A stretch of DNA of 64,000 nt, taken from the NCBI RefSeq assembly GCF_949628265.1, contig NC_088787.1, forward strand, positions 27,580,501-27,644,500. The letters run 5' to 3'. The position numbers and the translations under genes are program-made. Within the stretch, counting starts at the first letter, position 1, and each line of letters begins with the position of its first letter. Source of the DNA: Cloeon dipterum (taxonomy: Eukaryota; Arthropoda; Insecta; Ephemeroptera; Baetidae). Under the pieces are notes generated by a model. It was not told the origin of the DNA. It ran no database searches and saw only the letters and a program-made list of their open reading frames with translations. Below, in pieces: positions 11,001 to 22,217 of this stretch.

Positions 11001-14000
11001 AGACTGATATAATTCAAAGTCGACAGAAACTATTGAGATACATGGATATGCTGTCCACTTATGAGGTAATTGTTTGTTTATTCAAGTTACAGATTTTCCA
11101 TAAAGGTATAAAAAATAATTTCAGCTGATTTTGGGCAAAGAAAGTGATGTTTTGTACAACCTGGACTTTTATGCCAAGTTTCGCATGCAGTCGCCATTGA
11201 AGTCTGCAATTGAATTCGCAAGAAATGGCAGCTGGCAGGCTGTAAGCACCATGCTCACTTACCACAGCCACTGTCTCATGAAGCACAGGCTTCCAATCAT
11301 CTCCAACTTGCCTGAAACAATTGACCCTCATGATTATAGGTATTTGTGAGAAAGGTTTCCCCTGTAGCGTTTATACTAACCAGACTCTTAATAGATCATT
11401 GCTACCTGAATGCGACGAGGAAGAAGTTGTTCCTTGGATCACTGATATTCTCAGGGACCAAGATTGGTGCGAAACATTCTACTTCAGGTAAACTTTGAAT
11501 TAATCCATGCTATTTTTCATATTCTTGCTCATATCATTGTGTTGAATATTTTTTGCAGAATGGAGGAAGATGATGGGAAAATCATGTATGAAGATGATCC
11601 TTCGCTGTTGGAATTCGCAGAACCAGTTTTGGACAAGGATCTCGTTGGCAGGTGGTATGTAGCCAGAGCTACCGCATTGGAAGAGCGGAGCAAAATGGTT
11701 GACCATGCACTCAGTCTGATCAGTCTTGGCCAAGCTAGAGGAGTTCCGGTAAAGCTAAGTTGTGAATTTAATTCTTATCACCAAGTATCTTCCTCAGGGC
11801 CTTGAGAGTTTGTTTGGAGAGCTGTCAACCCTTGAAATGCTGGTCTACGAAGTTCAAGTTGAGGAACTCAGTTTGAGCGGTCTCCGGAAATATAATGATT
11901 TGGAACAGGCGCACTTGCTTGTCAGCAAGGTTGGTATTAAAAAATCACGCGTGTATTTACAATCTTTGAACTGTTCCCCTGTCTACAGTCCACTTCAGAC
12001 TCATTCGTCAGTGATTGCAAAAGTGTTCTCCTGCCTCATTTGATGAGGTGTGAGGCAAAGCAGCCAGGAAGAAAAGTTGAGCTCTTTCATAACCTTCTAG
12101 TGGACATCAGCAGATCTAGTTTGGTTCTACCTCTACAGGTATGGATAAAAATAATTCTTGAAATTACAAATTTGAGGCAGTGTTTAACATAAAAATATTC
12201 AAAGTAATATGTTAAGTCTAACCTTTGTTAAAAAAATAATAATAAATTTGCTCTCATAGGGAACATGAAATTATTTTCTTTGATGTTTTTTTAGGTGTTT
12301 CGTCACTTTAAAAACGACAGTCCTTGTGAACTCATAAAATCAGAGCAGGACGTATTGTCTCTTGCTTTGGACTGCATCTACGCTTATCCTGGCACTGATC
12401 AGCTTGACATTGCCTTGCAGCTCATCAACTGCCTTCCTGAGAAGAGTTATGGGCAAGGATATTTTTTCTAATTATCAACTTTGCAACTTATTTGTCTCAA
12501 CACAGGGAAAAGAGCAAAGAGATCTTGGAACTGTATAACCAAATAGACAGAATGCATGGACATCTTATTGCTGCAGAAATTCTTAGTCATCATGCTAATC
12601 TCTCAATGCCGATATTTAAATTGAGAGACATGGGCAGTGATGAAAAGTCCTCTTTCATGACTTTGACTCAAATGGCGCGATCACTGACTAAAAGGTGCGG
12701 AATGTTTGCCTTCCTTGAATAGCGTTTTGGTTATATTTGATTTGCAGAACTCCAACCGCGACCCAATCTCAATGGAGCGCGCTTTTGACAGATATGCTCA
12801 GTCTGCAAGCGAAAGTTTTTTCATGTATCGAACTTGAAAAATGTTTTGAGATCTACGCAGAAACCCTTCTCGCTTCTGGACACAAGGCAAACATTAGATA
12901 TGCTGGCTCAATCATGGAGTGCAGCAAAAGTGAGTGTCACGAGGGAAACGAGCAGAAAATTCGCTATGACACCAGTGTCGCTCTGATATTGAAAGCATCT
13001 AGGGAGTATTTTGACTCGTCAGAAAGTCTATCAGACAGCAGCATGGACTATGCAAAGTACAGAATATTTCTCCTAAGTAAATTTATTATCTAACTGAATG
13101 TATAGATCCTGCCTCTTGCTGATTACTGATGAAAACGATGAGATTAAAGAAGAACTGGACCTAATCGCCTCTCTGCAAATTTTGAAAGATTTTGGCGTTT
13201 CGACTCTCCCAATTCAAGGTTTAACTTGAGAGTAGATTTTCTTTCAGTTATTTAAATTTAAAATGCGCAGTTCGCCTGACTCCTAACAAACTGAAGTTGC
13301 TGCGAGACTGTCTAAAAGCAAGGGCAACCGCTTATAGAAATTCTCAGCGCCTTCTTCAATTGGCTAACTTTCTGCGAATCTGCAAAGAAGATCCGCGTGC
13401 AAGGGAGGCTTCAGTGCTGAATCTCATTGCTGAAGCTGCTCTCAATGTAATTTGACTTACAAAATTGCTCACATTTAATCCATTTTGATCCACTTTCTCA
13501 GGCGAATGATTACAACTGCTGCGCTGACGTCTGTCAAAAAATGATGGACAAAAGCCACTCTTCTGGCTGGAAAATCGCAAGGAAGCTTTCAGAGTGTGAA
13601 GACTACCTTGATATTTCTGTCAAGCGTCGACTCTTGGCTTTTGCCACTCTGAATTGTGAGCCGTCAGCTATGCAGGAATTAATCAAACAAAGGTTAGAAC
13701 GAAAAGCAGTCAAATTGCAGCCAATGAAATAGTTTTATCCAACTTAAATATTTTTCTTTTCTAGCCAAAAGTTGGAGTTGCAAATGCTGCATGAGCGCAT
13801 TGGTAGTAAGATGGCTGATGGTGCTGTTAGCAGTTTCTCCGCTTTGAGTCCAACCAATGATGATTTCTGTGATGCTCTATCATCGGTATATATTGCGTTC
13901 ATCAAAAAGTCCTAGTTAATTGTTATTTTTTATCTTCTTAGCCTGAAGTTGAACGGAAAGAGTTCACAATCATTCCAAAAATAATCCAGCAATCTGCATC

Positions 14001-17000
14001 TGTACTAAAAAACAAGACAAGAAATGTTCTTCAAAACATAGGGAATGAGACTTACTGGAAGTCGGCATTTGAGTAAGTTTGAAATGGTTTATGACCATAA
14101 GAATTGCATAATATATGTTTTCATTATTTCTTTAAAACTATCAAATATTTCGTTTAGCTGGCTTCCTCAAACAGGAAATGAGCGGAGCTCAATCACAGAC
14201 AGAGTGTTTACACAAGGCTTCCACACTTTTTACTCGAATCTACACGGCCCAAAGTGTCACGAGAGTGGCTTAGGCTACCATTATGACAGCTTTGCTATGC
14301 AAACCATCGACCCGACCATCGACCTGTTGATTTCCATAGTCAGAGTTTCCATATTGGAAGAAATTTCTGACAAGGACACGGAAGATGTGGGATTGAATGA
14401 TGACAGTAATGCATTATAATGAACCTCGTAATTAAATTTTATAAAAACTCCCTTTTAGTAATTCTGAAAGCCGCCAAGAGTGTGTTGCCAGAGGATTTCC
14501 ACCTTGGGCTGTGTCTTTTAACTTCACTCAAAGATCTCTCCCAAGCAAAAGAGCTGTTTCTGCAGTTGCCTCGCTCAATTGTCACTTTGCAAACTGCTGC
14601 ATATTATTTTGCACTAAAAGTATGCCTGGAGGAGCTATCAAATGAGGATTTTGAAGCCAGAAGTGATGCTTCTCTTACAGACCCCTTCCAGGTTAATATG
14701 TTATTTTCCATTAAGACAATGGCTTAAGCAATTGTTTGTTTCAATTTCAGTTGATACATTTAGTGAACCAAAACAAGATTCCAGGCTGCATACCGACAGA
14801 CATAAGCACTGAAGCGAGGAAGTTGCTCGCGTCGTTCATAGCACTGCAAGGGGAGTTTTTGCAAACTCTACAACTGCAAAGCTTGAACTGCGGAGTTGAT
14901 CCACTAAGATTTTCTCATGATGTCCAATACAGACACGACTCGATTATAGGCTTGGCCATGTAAGATAACCACACATAAAAAGAGGACAAGGTTTATTTAA
15001 AAATAAAAACAATTCTAGGACCGATGACATTGAACAACTTGAACTGGCACAAAGTCTTGCTGAAAAATATGAAATACCTCCTTCACAATTGGCGGTCTCT
15101 TACCTCACTCATCTGCTGCTTGATGAAAGAGGTGCGTTTCCAAAAGTTTATCCTCTTAGTTCTAAATGAGCGCCCTTCTCAATGGTAGCAAATATTGGGA
15201 TTTTTATTGATGGCACATTATTATAGTTCTGAAAATGCTAAAATTTTTAAATAATTTTAAATTAACTTCATGGCCTTCTTTTTATTTTGCTAGCACAATA
15301 AACATTAATTTTTGCCTTTTTTTCTATTTTCTTGTACAAAACAGGAGTCAACCATGAGAAATTGATGGACGCAGTGACAGAACAAGAAGAGCACCTTTCG
15401 CCAGACATAATTGGGCAACTTGAAAATCAGGTCTTGCCTCATATTGCTGGCACAGATCATCTGCGTCTTGTCAGCTACTACACTGTGCTTCAAAAAATCA
15501 GTGATTCCACCCTTTACTATGGCTTGCCACCAAGTCACCACATAAAACTGATTAAAAAAGTCAAAGCTACCTCAAACGACATTGACTATAAAGTTTTAAG
15601 CTCCAATCCAGATGAGGTGCTTCCAATGCTTGCCAAAATTCTAACTCAGGATAATATTTTGATGGTGACAAAGCTGTTGAGAACACTGCCAGGAGCTCTC
15701 AGGTGCACAATTCAACCAGGAGAACTCTACAGAGCGTGGATGCTGAAACTATTCTTTCAAGTAGATACATATCTTAATGCATTAAAAGCACAATATTAAA
15801 ATTATTGAACACAGGTTTCGAAAAATTCAACAGATGAGCAGTGGCAAGGAAAGTTCAACATCTGCAAAGAGCACTTTTCTAAGCTCAATGCCTCAGAGTT
15901 TGAGGATGTGGCTGCTGAATTGATTTTCTCTAGAGACGCATACAACCACATTTCAAGAATTTGTAGGCTTGAGTTCTTAGCAGAAATGCTTAAATTTTGT
16001 CGGGGGCGTCAGCAAATGTAAGTGAAAGAAGCAATGGGATTATTTTGTTAAAAAATGAGTTTTTATTTAGAGAGGAGTGGGGTGCAGTTGCCTCTAAACT
16101 TCAAACTTGGAATGACCACCTGGAGCTCTATACAGCTGACGTTTTGGAGAACTTAACCTCTGCTCAGTCATCAGAATATGCAAAGTATTAAAAAAATAAC
16201 TGAATTGCTTATTAAACCCATTATTTCACTCAGACGCATGGAAATGTCTCGTGGAGAAGAAGCTACAGTGGAAATAATTGTGGATGAGATCATTCTTTGT
16301 GATTTGCCGCTCTCATTGGTATCAACCCTACTGTCACTAAGAACATCTGACCTTTCTTTAAGCGCCTACCTGACGAAAAAACTGCAGCAAGCTCGAGAGT
16401 CGGCGCGGTAAAATAACAATTTAATCATCACTACTTTTTTTATTTCTTTCGAGATTTCAGGTGGGACCTTGTTTGTGCTTCATTAAAAAGACTGAACCAG
16501 CTATTCAGGGAAGTGCCAGACCTGCAGCTTGACAAGCAACTTCTCAAGGCTCAAATCGAACCATTATGTGCTGATCCTGACATTGATCCAGCGGTGCGTC
16601 TGCAAGCATTAAAAATTACTCCAGTAAGTTAAAATTTTTAGTTAAATCAAAGAGCTTAAATTTAAATGTAATTAAAGAGGTTTGTTGATGTAGAAATCAG
16701 CTCTTTTGTGGCCCTGCCTCTATTAATTTAATATTCATGTTGATTACAGAGAATCGCAAGGAAATCAACAGAAGACACAGCAGATGAGGTTGATGGAAAG
16801 AGCTGTGCTTTGTACACAACGCAGGCTGTGCTCGCTTCTGCCTGGCCAAACTCGCAAGAAGTTTCTGTAAAGGGCGAAGACCTGGAGAGTCCGCAGACCA
16901 GGAACAAGCTGTTTGACTCTTTGCTGAACGAGGCCAGGTCCTGGCAACAACTGGTAGCTCTCAGTGAGGTTCTTAAGGCTTGGCATCTTGCTGGGTAAAT

Positions 17001-17684
17001 ATATTTATTTTTATGCTGGCTGCATGACTTTGATGCGTTTTTTTACAGACTGGAGTGCAGTGATCTGTGGACACAGTTGGTGCCGAAAATGCTTGAGTCT
17101 AGGGAATGTTCCGAAGGAGAAATTTATGAACTGCTCCACGATATTGTCAGGACCAAAGCAATGCCGTCAGAGGTAGTACAAATGCACTAATGAGAAATAC
17201 TTAATGTAAGGAATGTTCATTTCTAGGGGCTTCTTGAGCTTATCCAACCCATGCAAGATATTGGCCACAAGTTGCAGCTGTACTTGCTTAACGAAGACGC
17301 AATTTTGAAGGAACAGGCAGTGATTTTGTTTGAAAATGAGGCATGTTGATATAGGCATTGTAAGCAAACACAAACTTTTAATCTTATCTTCTCTAGGATG
17401 CTGACTGGGAGGTGATTGTGAACTCTGATTTAATTACAATGCTACTGGAAAGGAATCTGGTCATCAATGTGATTTCAACACCAGTTTATCCATACATTCT
17501 GGCATTTTTGCTGAAAGAGGAAGCTACAGAGCAAATTGAAGAAGTGGTTGAGTGTCTACTCCGAGCCGGCCATAAAGCTGAAGCTGGTTCCCTTCTACTT
17601 CAGGCCAAAAGAGTGCCTGCTGCCCTTTCCACTTTTTCCATGACAATGGGGTCTCTTGGGCATCTATTTCGCCTCAAATATTAG
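8049..17684 (+). CDS. NBAS: NBAS, large subunit of the NRZ (NBAS-RINT1-ZW10) ER tethering complex
   Basis: NBAS acts at the ER in Golgi-to-ER retrograde transport as part of the NRZ tether and has a reported role in nonsense-mediated decay. The model has 38 exons starting at 8049, 8238, 8399, 8583, 8771, 9273 (24-base microexon), 9692, 9987, 10266, 10515, 10702, 10973, 11125, 11395, 11559, 11798, 11989, 12295, 12506, 12748, 13106, 13271, 13502, 13765, 13942, 14158, 14459, 14751, 15019, 15345, 15815, 16071, 16234, 16461, 16750, 17049, 17227 and 17397. It gives 2280 residues against 2371 in human. An N-terminal beta-propeller-like region covers about residues 40-400 (AVWSPDCSLLACAFSSG, DICWWSENVLIISRYSGAV). 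An acidic linker and the conserved block EYGEALQLARAYGLD follow, then the helical Sec39-type region. The end is RAGHKAEAGSLLLQAKR, typical of NBAS. Introns after 12452 and 17340 appear to use GC donors. The start is the first ATG of a family-like N-terminus (ILYELLVYSEW). Confidence 0.96.
9273..9296 (+). CDS. NBAS: Putative 24-base microexon of NBAS
   Basis: Eight in-frame codons (PSEESKAE) lie between a TTTCATGCAG acceptor and a GTATTT donor, inside an intron of about 480 bases. Phase is 0 on both sides, so the exon can be included or skipped without a frame shift. The site falls between the two halves of the N-terminal propeller-like region, where family members vary. Splice-site quality is the only evidence. 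Confidence 0.4.
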
Positions 17685-18569
17685 TCCGCAATTTGTGTGC
17701 ATTGAATTGGAATATTTTTGGCTTTTTTACACTATTTATTCTTAATTTATAAAGCCTATAATTCTAGAAATTTAATTGTTATCTACGTTTTTAAGGAAAC
17801 TGGTGTTATTCAGTGCTCTTTTTCTTATGCATTATATGTATTGTGCTAAGATGTATTTCAATTTTGTTGCATGTCGTTCCTCTTTTTGTACTCTTCAAAA
17901 TATATATGAAATGTTTAATAATGAGGGTCGCATCCTCTAAAATTCACGCCATCAATTTTAATTTGCTGTCACTTAATTGTGCATCTTCCCCTTTCCAATG
18001 GTATATATACACTCAGTTTTGGATGTGGCAAATTGAAGTAAAAAATAAATAAAATCAAATAACAATTTCTCAAATAATAATAACTTGCAGTTAATAGCTA
18101 TTAAGTCGATATAACAGCATGAGTGTCGACATTTTAACTAACTAAGTAACAGATCAAATTACTTGATGATAATATTAATATTATTTATATCGTATAAAAA
18201 ATAAAATATACAATGATTTACATTTTTTATCCTATGAAATGATGCAAGTTCAAAAATAAATCACGAAATTTTCAGCTATCTCGATCGTTAATTAAGGGAA
18301 TAAGTTCCGCATTGCGCTCCCGCTAGCACTTGATTTCGATCGCGGAGAGGTTGGCAGCGCCGAATAGTCGTGGGTGAGCGAGCGAGCAATTGGTCCAATT
18401 GTTATTGGTAATGCAGGTGTATTCTTTTTCATGCATATAATTCAGCACCATGCAAATGTAAACATAAGTTGGAACCGTCGTCAGCGCTCAATCGCGTTAT
18501 TTCAGTTGTTGCTTTCATTTGAACATGTAATTTAATTTCGCGTTACTCGGTGATTCCTCAGTTTCTGCA
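17685..18569. other. NBAS 3' UTR and MTMR10 promoter region
   Basis: Overlapping AATAAA motifs at 18044-18053 are the likely NBAS poly(A) signals, giving a 3' UTR of about 0.37 kb. The next 500 bases change from AT-rich to a GC/CpG-richer patch (18300-18400, with GCGAGCGAGCGAG-like repeats), the probable promoter of the next gene. No TATA box is clear. Confidence 0.5.
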
Positions 18570-21500
18570 ATGACGCACAGCTTTAAAAGCTACATCGACA
18601 TCAAAGAAGACCACTTCGGAGCGGAGGTAAATAATGCCTTCGTTACGACGCCGAGCCTTGAAATTTAATTATGCATCTAGGGCGTGGAAAAATGAGTTTT
18701 TCCTACGTTTGGGCTGCTGTGTTTTCTAAAAAGAATGTCCATTTGCAGGAACTGGATCCGAATGGCACCAAAAAGAACGTCGAGCAGTGCCAGCCGCGAC
18801 TCCTTGAAGGTAATAAAATGATCCTATTAGGCTAGAGTCACCATATTCGATTGTTTTCGCAGGCGAAGCTGTAACAGCGGCTGAAGATAACGTTTTGCAG
18901 TTTGTTTCGTTGAGTGAGAGAAAACACGGCAGGTCCGGAACTCTGTTTGTTACTAACTTCAAACTGTCCTTTGTCCCTTGTGTGTCAACGGCGAAGGAGG
19001 TGACTCATATCTTGTTCTGTGAATTTAAGAAGGAAAGTGACGAAGTTTATTTTTCAGGGCCCTGAATGCCAGAAAAGTAGGCTCCTCGGCGAGTTTGATG
19101 TGAGCTTGTGCAACATTGACTGCGTGTATCATATCACTAGGGAAAAGAAACGGAAACTGATCGGTGGTCAGAATGTTTCCAGCAAAATTAAAGGGCTTTT
19201 GATTGTTTGCAAGGTGGGATTCAAGGAGAAAATGCGATCCTGTTATTAATAGTTAAATATTTTAGAATATGCGCACCCTTACATACAGCTTCAAGTTTTC
19301 CAGTGTGAACAGCGGAAAAAACATAGCAAATGCGCTGCTCCACTACGCTTTTCCCCGTAGACATCACCTTTTATTTGCTTACGACTACAGGTGAATGATT
19401 CATACGGGCTTGCTTAAGGTATTTAGTTAATATTATCTTGTTGACAGAGAACCAAATTTGCGGAAAAGCCATAGCGACATTCTCTTGTTCCAAGAGCAGT
19501 CGGACTGGATGCGGGAGCTAAAAAACTCCAACTGCGCAGGATGGAGAATAACGTCATCAAATACATTATACAACTTATCTGCAAAGTAAGACGCTCTAGA
19601 GTTATGAACGTGAAGATTGGTTCATATTTTACAACATTAATTTTCTACGCCTTTTAATCTTAATTCCAAAACGTTAGCTCCTTAGTCATTAGGCCATTAG
19701 ATTTAAGAAATAAATCATATTGACTATAATTAGTACAAATGTAAACTCCCATTATGAAACAATCCAGTTTCGGCCTCAATATTTATGTTTTGTGAAACTT
19801 TGATGATGATAATTAAACTTTTAAATCTGTTCAAATAAACATAAATTGGATTTAAATGATCGAATGATAAATAATACACTTTGATGTTGTAACTGAGGTT
19901 AAATTACTGTTTAGTCTGCCTTCGTTTTTCGTGGTTCCTGAGAGCGCCTTGGACTGGCAGCTTGAGACTGCCTCAAGACACTTTCGAGACAGCCGGCCGC
20001 CCGTTTGGTGCTGGGGCACAACCGAGGGCGCAGCACTTGTGCGTATGGCTGACATGCTGCCTGGCATCAATGACAGGGTTCAGGAGAACATAATGCTGGA
20101 GCAGGTGCGCAAGGCGCACCCCAAAAAGCGGCAGCCGCAGATTTTTGACCTGCAAAAGTCGCTACCCACACCAAGAGACCTGCAGATCAGCTTTGGCAAG
20201 CTCAGAGACATATGCTCACCAGGTGGGTTTTCCATTTGGCCTCTATTTCTAAACTATTGGCATGGCCAGGAAACAATAAGAAAATTTTCTATATTATGTT
20301 ATCGTTAGTTTCCGACTTATCTGTCAATCAAAAATAGTTTTTTTCTCCATCTTAACTTTAACACCCAATATCAAGTTATTATTTTAATAACGAAGGTTCA
20401 GTTAAAATTATCAAATCTATATTAAAGGAAGGAGGACCTTTTCGTTTCAAATGAGAAAAAGATTGGTTTTACTTTCTGCTCACAGAAACCAATTAATACC
20501 AACTTTTGCGCTGTTTTATGTTGGAATTTTGTGCATCAACTTCATTTTCTAATTTGTTTGAATTAAATATTTGTGTTCTCAAATTTGCAGAATCAGCCAG
20601 TCGCTTTTGGAACCAAGATCAGGACTTTTTCGGCAGGATGGATTCAACTCGCTGGCTGCACTACGTGTCAGGTTGTTTGGCCATTGCTCAACAGGCAGCA
20701 AACGCGCTTGCCTCTGGCGAAACGATTGTTCTCCAAGGTAAACTCTAATCTGTTGCAAATATGTCCAACTGTAACGACCTTCCATTGCGATCGCAGAGGG
20801 AGAAGGTCGCGATGTGTCGACAATAGTCAGCAGTTTGGTCCAGCTTATGTGCAATCCATCATGCAGGTCAATTTTGGGCTTCCAGTCGTTGATCCAAAAA
20901 GAGTGGATCGCTCTTGGGCATCCTTTTTGCTCACGACTTGGCTTGATCGCCGAATCTGATGTTGATCAGGTTAAAAATTTCATACAATATTTTAATCGTG
21001 TTTTTAACCATATATAACTTTTCAGTCTCCCATGTTTTTGCTCTTCCTGGACTGCGTGTGGCAAATTTTGAACCAATTTCCTGGCAAATTCGAGTTCACT
21101 GAGACGTACCTGACCACGTTGTGGGATTCTTGTCACGTGGGCATTTTCGACACTTTTCTCTTCAACAGCGAACGGGATAGAGCTTACTCAGTCACGGTAG
21201 ATCTTGTTTCATCTTCCAATTTTGTTTGCAATTAAATTTTTCTTCCATTTTAAAAAGTGATGCATGGAGCAGTAATGATTTGTGTTATTCCTTTTATTTC
21301 ATTGTCAAATTAGCGGTAGTTAAAATTTAGACTCACTAAGACATCATACAACCTAAATAATGCAAAAGAATTTAAATGGTTACGGTAGATCTGATGGAAA
21401 ATAGCAATATATTAAATTAAGCCTATTTTTTCATTGCACGGTTATTTTTCCAGCCTCTAAATATTTTTCTATTAAGAAGATTCCTGAAATTTTTTAGACT

Positions 21501-22217
21501 GATTTTCCTTATGATTTGAAGTAAAATTATATCCATCCTAATCCTGATGTAAATTTCTTGTGTTATTTTTCACATTGTTCTATCATTTATCATTCTAATG
21601 GATTTAAACATGAACACGTCGCAACCCTTATACAAATGAATTCAATCCAGTCCGAACGTGTGTTTCAGGACGCCCACAATCCTCTACACTTGCGGTCAGT
21701 GTGGGACTGGGAGGAACAGTACGGACCGGAGGACATCGCGCTATTCCGCAACCCGCTGTACGCGCTGGAGGCGCCGGCACAAAGCAATAAGCTGCACATT
21801 TTGCCTGTCAGCTGCGGGCTGTCAGCGTTGGAGGTTTGGCAGCAGTGCTATTGCCGGTGGGTGCCGATGCTAGAGGTGCGCGGCGGCGGCCGCGTGCAGG
21901 TCAACTTCCAGGTGCGCCTGCTGGCCGACGAAATCATCGAGCTGAAAAAGAAGGCGGATGCGTGGCGCCGCGGCCTCAGCCCAGACCGCGTGGCACCCTT
22001 TAATTTTTCTGAGGAGCTTTTGTTTGCGTGTGACAGCGCCGTGCTGCGCGACCGCCTGCGAAACAACCCTGGCTCCTTTTTCCCTTTCATGCACCACTCG
22101 GCGGTGAGCGCTGGCGAGGTCCTGCTCAGCACCAGCATCCTTGGTGACGAAGATGAGATGGACGAGCGCGACTGCGGCCTCAACGAATCCACCTACAGCC
22201 TCAGCACAGCCGTTTGA
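18570..22217 (+). CDS. MTMR10: Myotubularin-related protein 10-like, predicted pseudophosphatase
   Basis: This belongs to the MTMR10/11/12 branch, which is catalytically inactive and acts as an adaptor for active phosphoinositide 3-phosphatases. Eleven exons join in frame: 18570-18626, 18749-18809, 18863-18999, 19058-19213, 19266-19390, 19448-19585, 19915-20222, 20591-20737, 20797-20969, 21026-21196 and 21669-22217 (673 residues; human MTMR10 777). A PH-GRAM-like region covers about residues 25-185. The phosphatase-like domain follows, with the family motif RPPVWCWGTTEGAALVRMA. At about residues 372-386, where active members have CSDGWDRT, this protein has LQEGEGRDVST: the catalytic Cys and the CX5R loop are absent. 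LGFQSLIQKEW and LFLLFLDCVWQ-like blocks agree with MTMR10. The C-terminal exon is GC-rich and includes the WVPMLEV and RVQVNFQ segments. MTMR12 is the main alternative name. Confidence 0.9.

Noticed and set aside
20579..20854. Minus-strand ORF in MTMR10
   Set aside because: Covers two coding exons of MTMR10 on the opposite strand.
21848..22192. Minus-strand ORF opposite the last MTMR10 exon
   Set aside because: GC-rich shadow of the coding exon.
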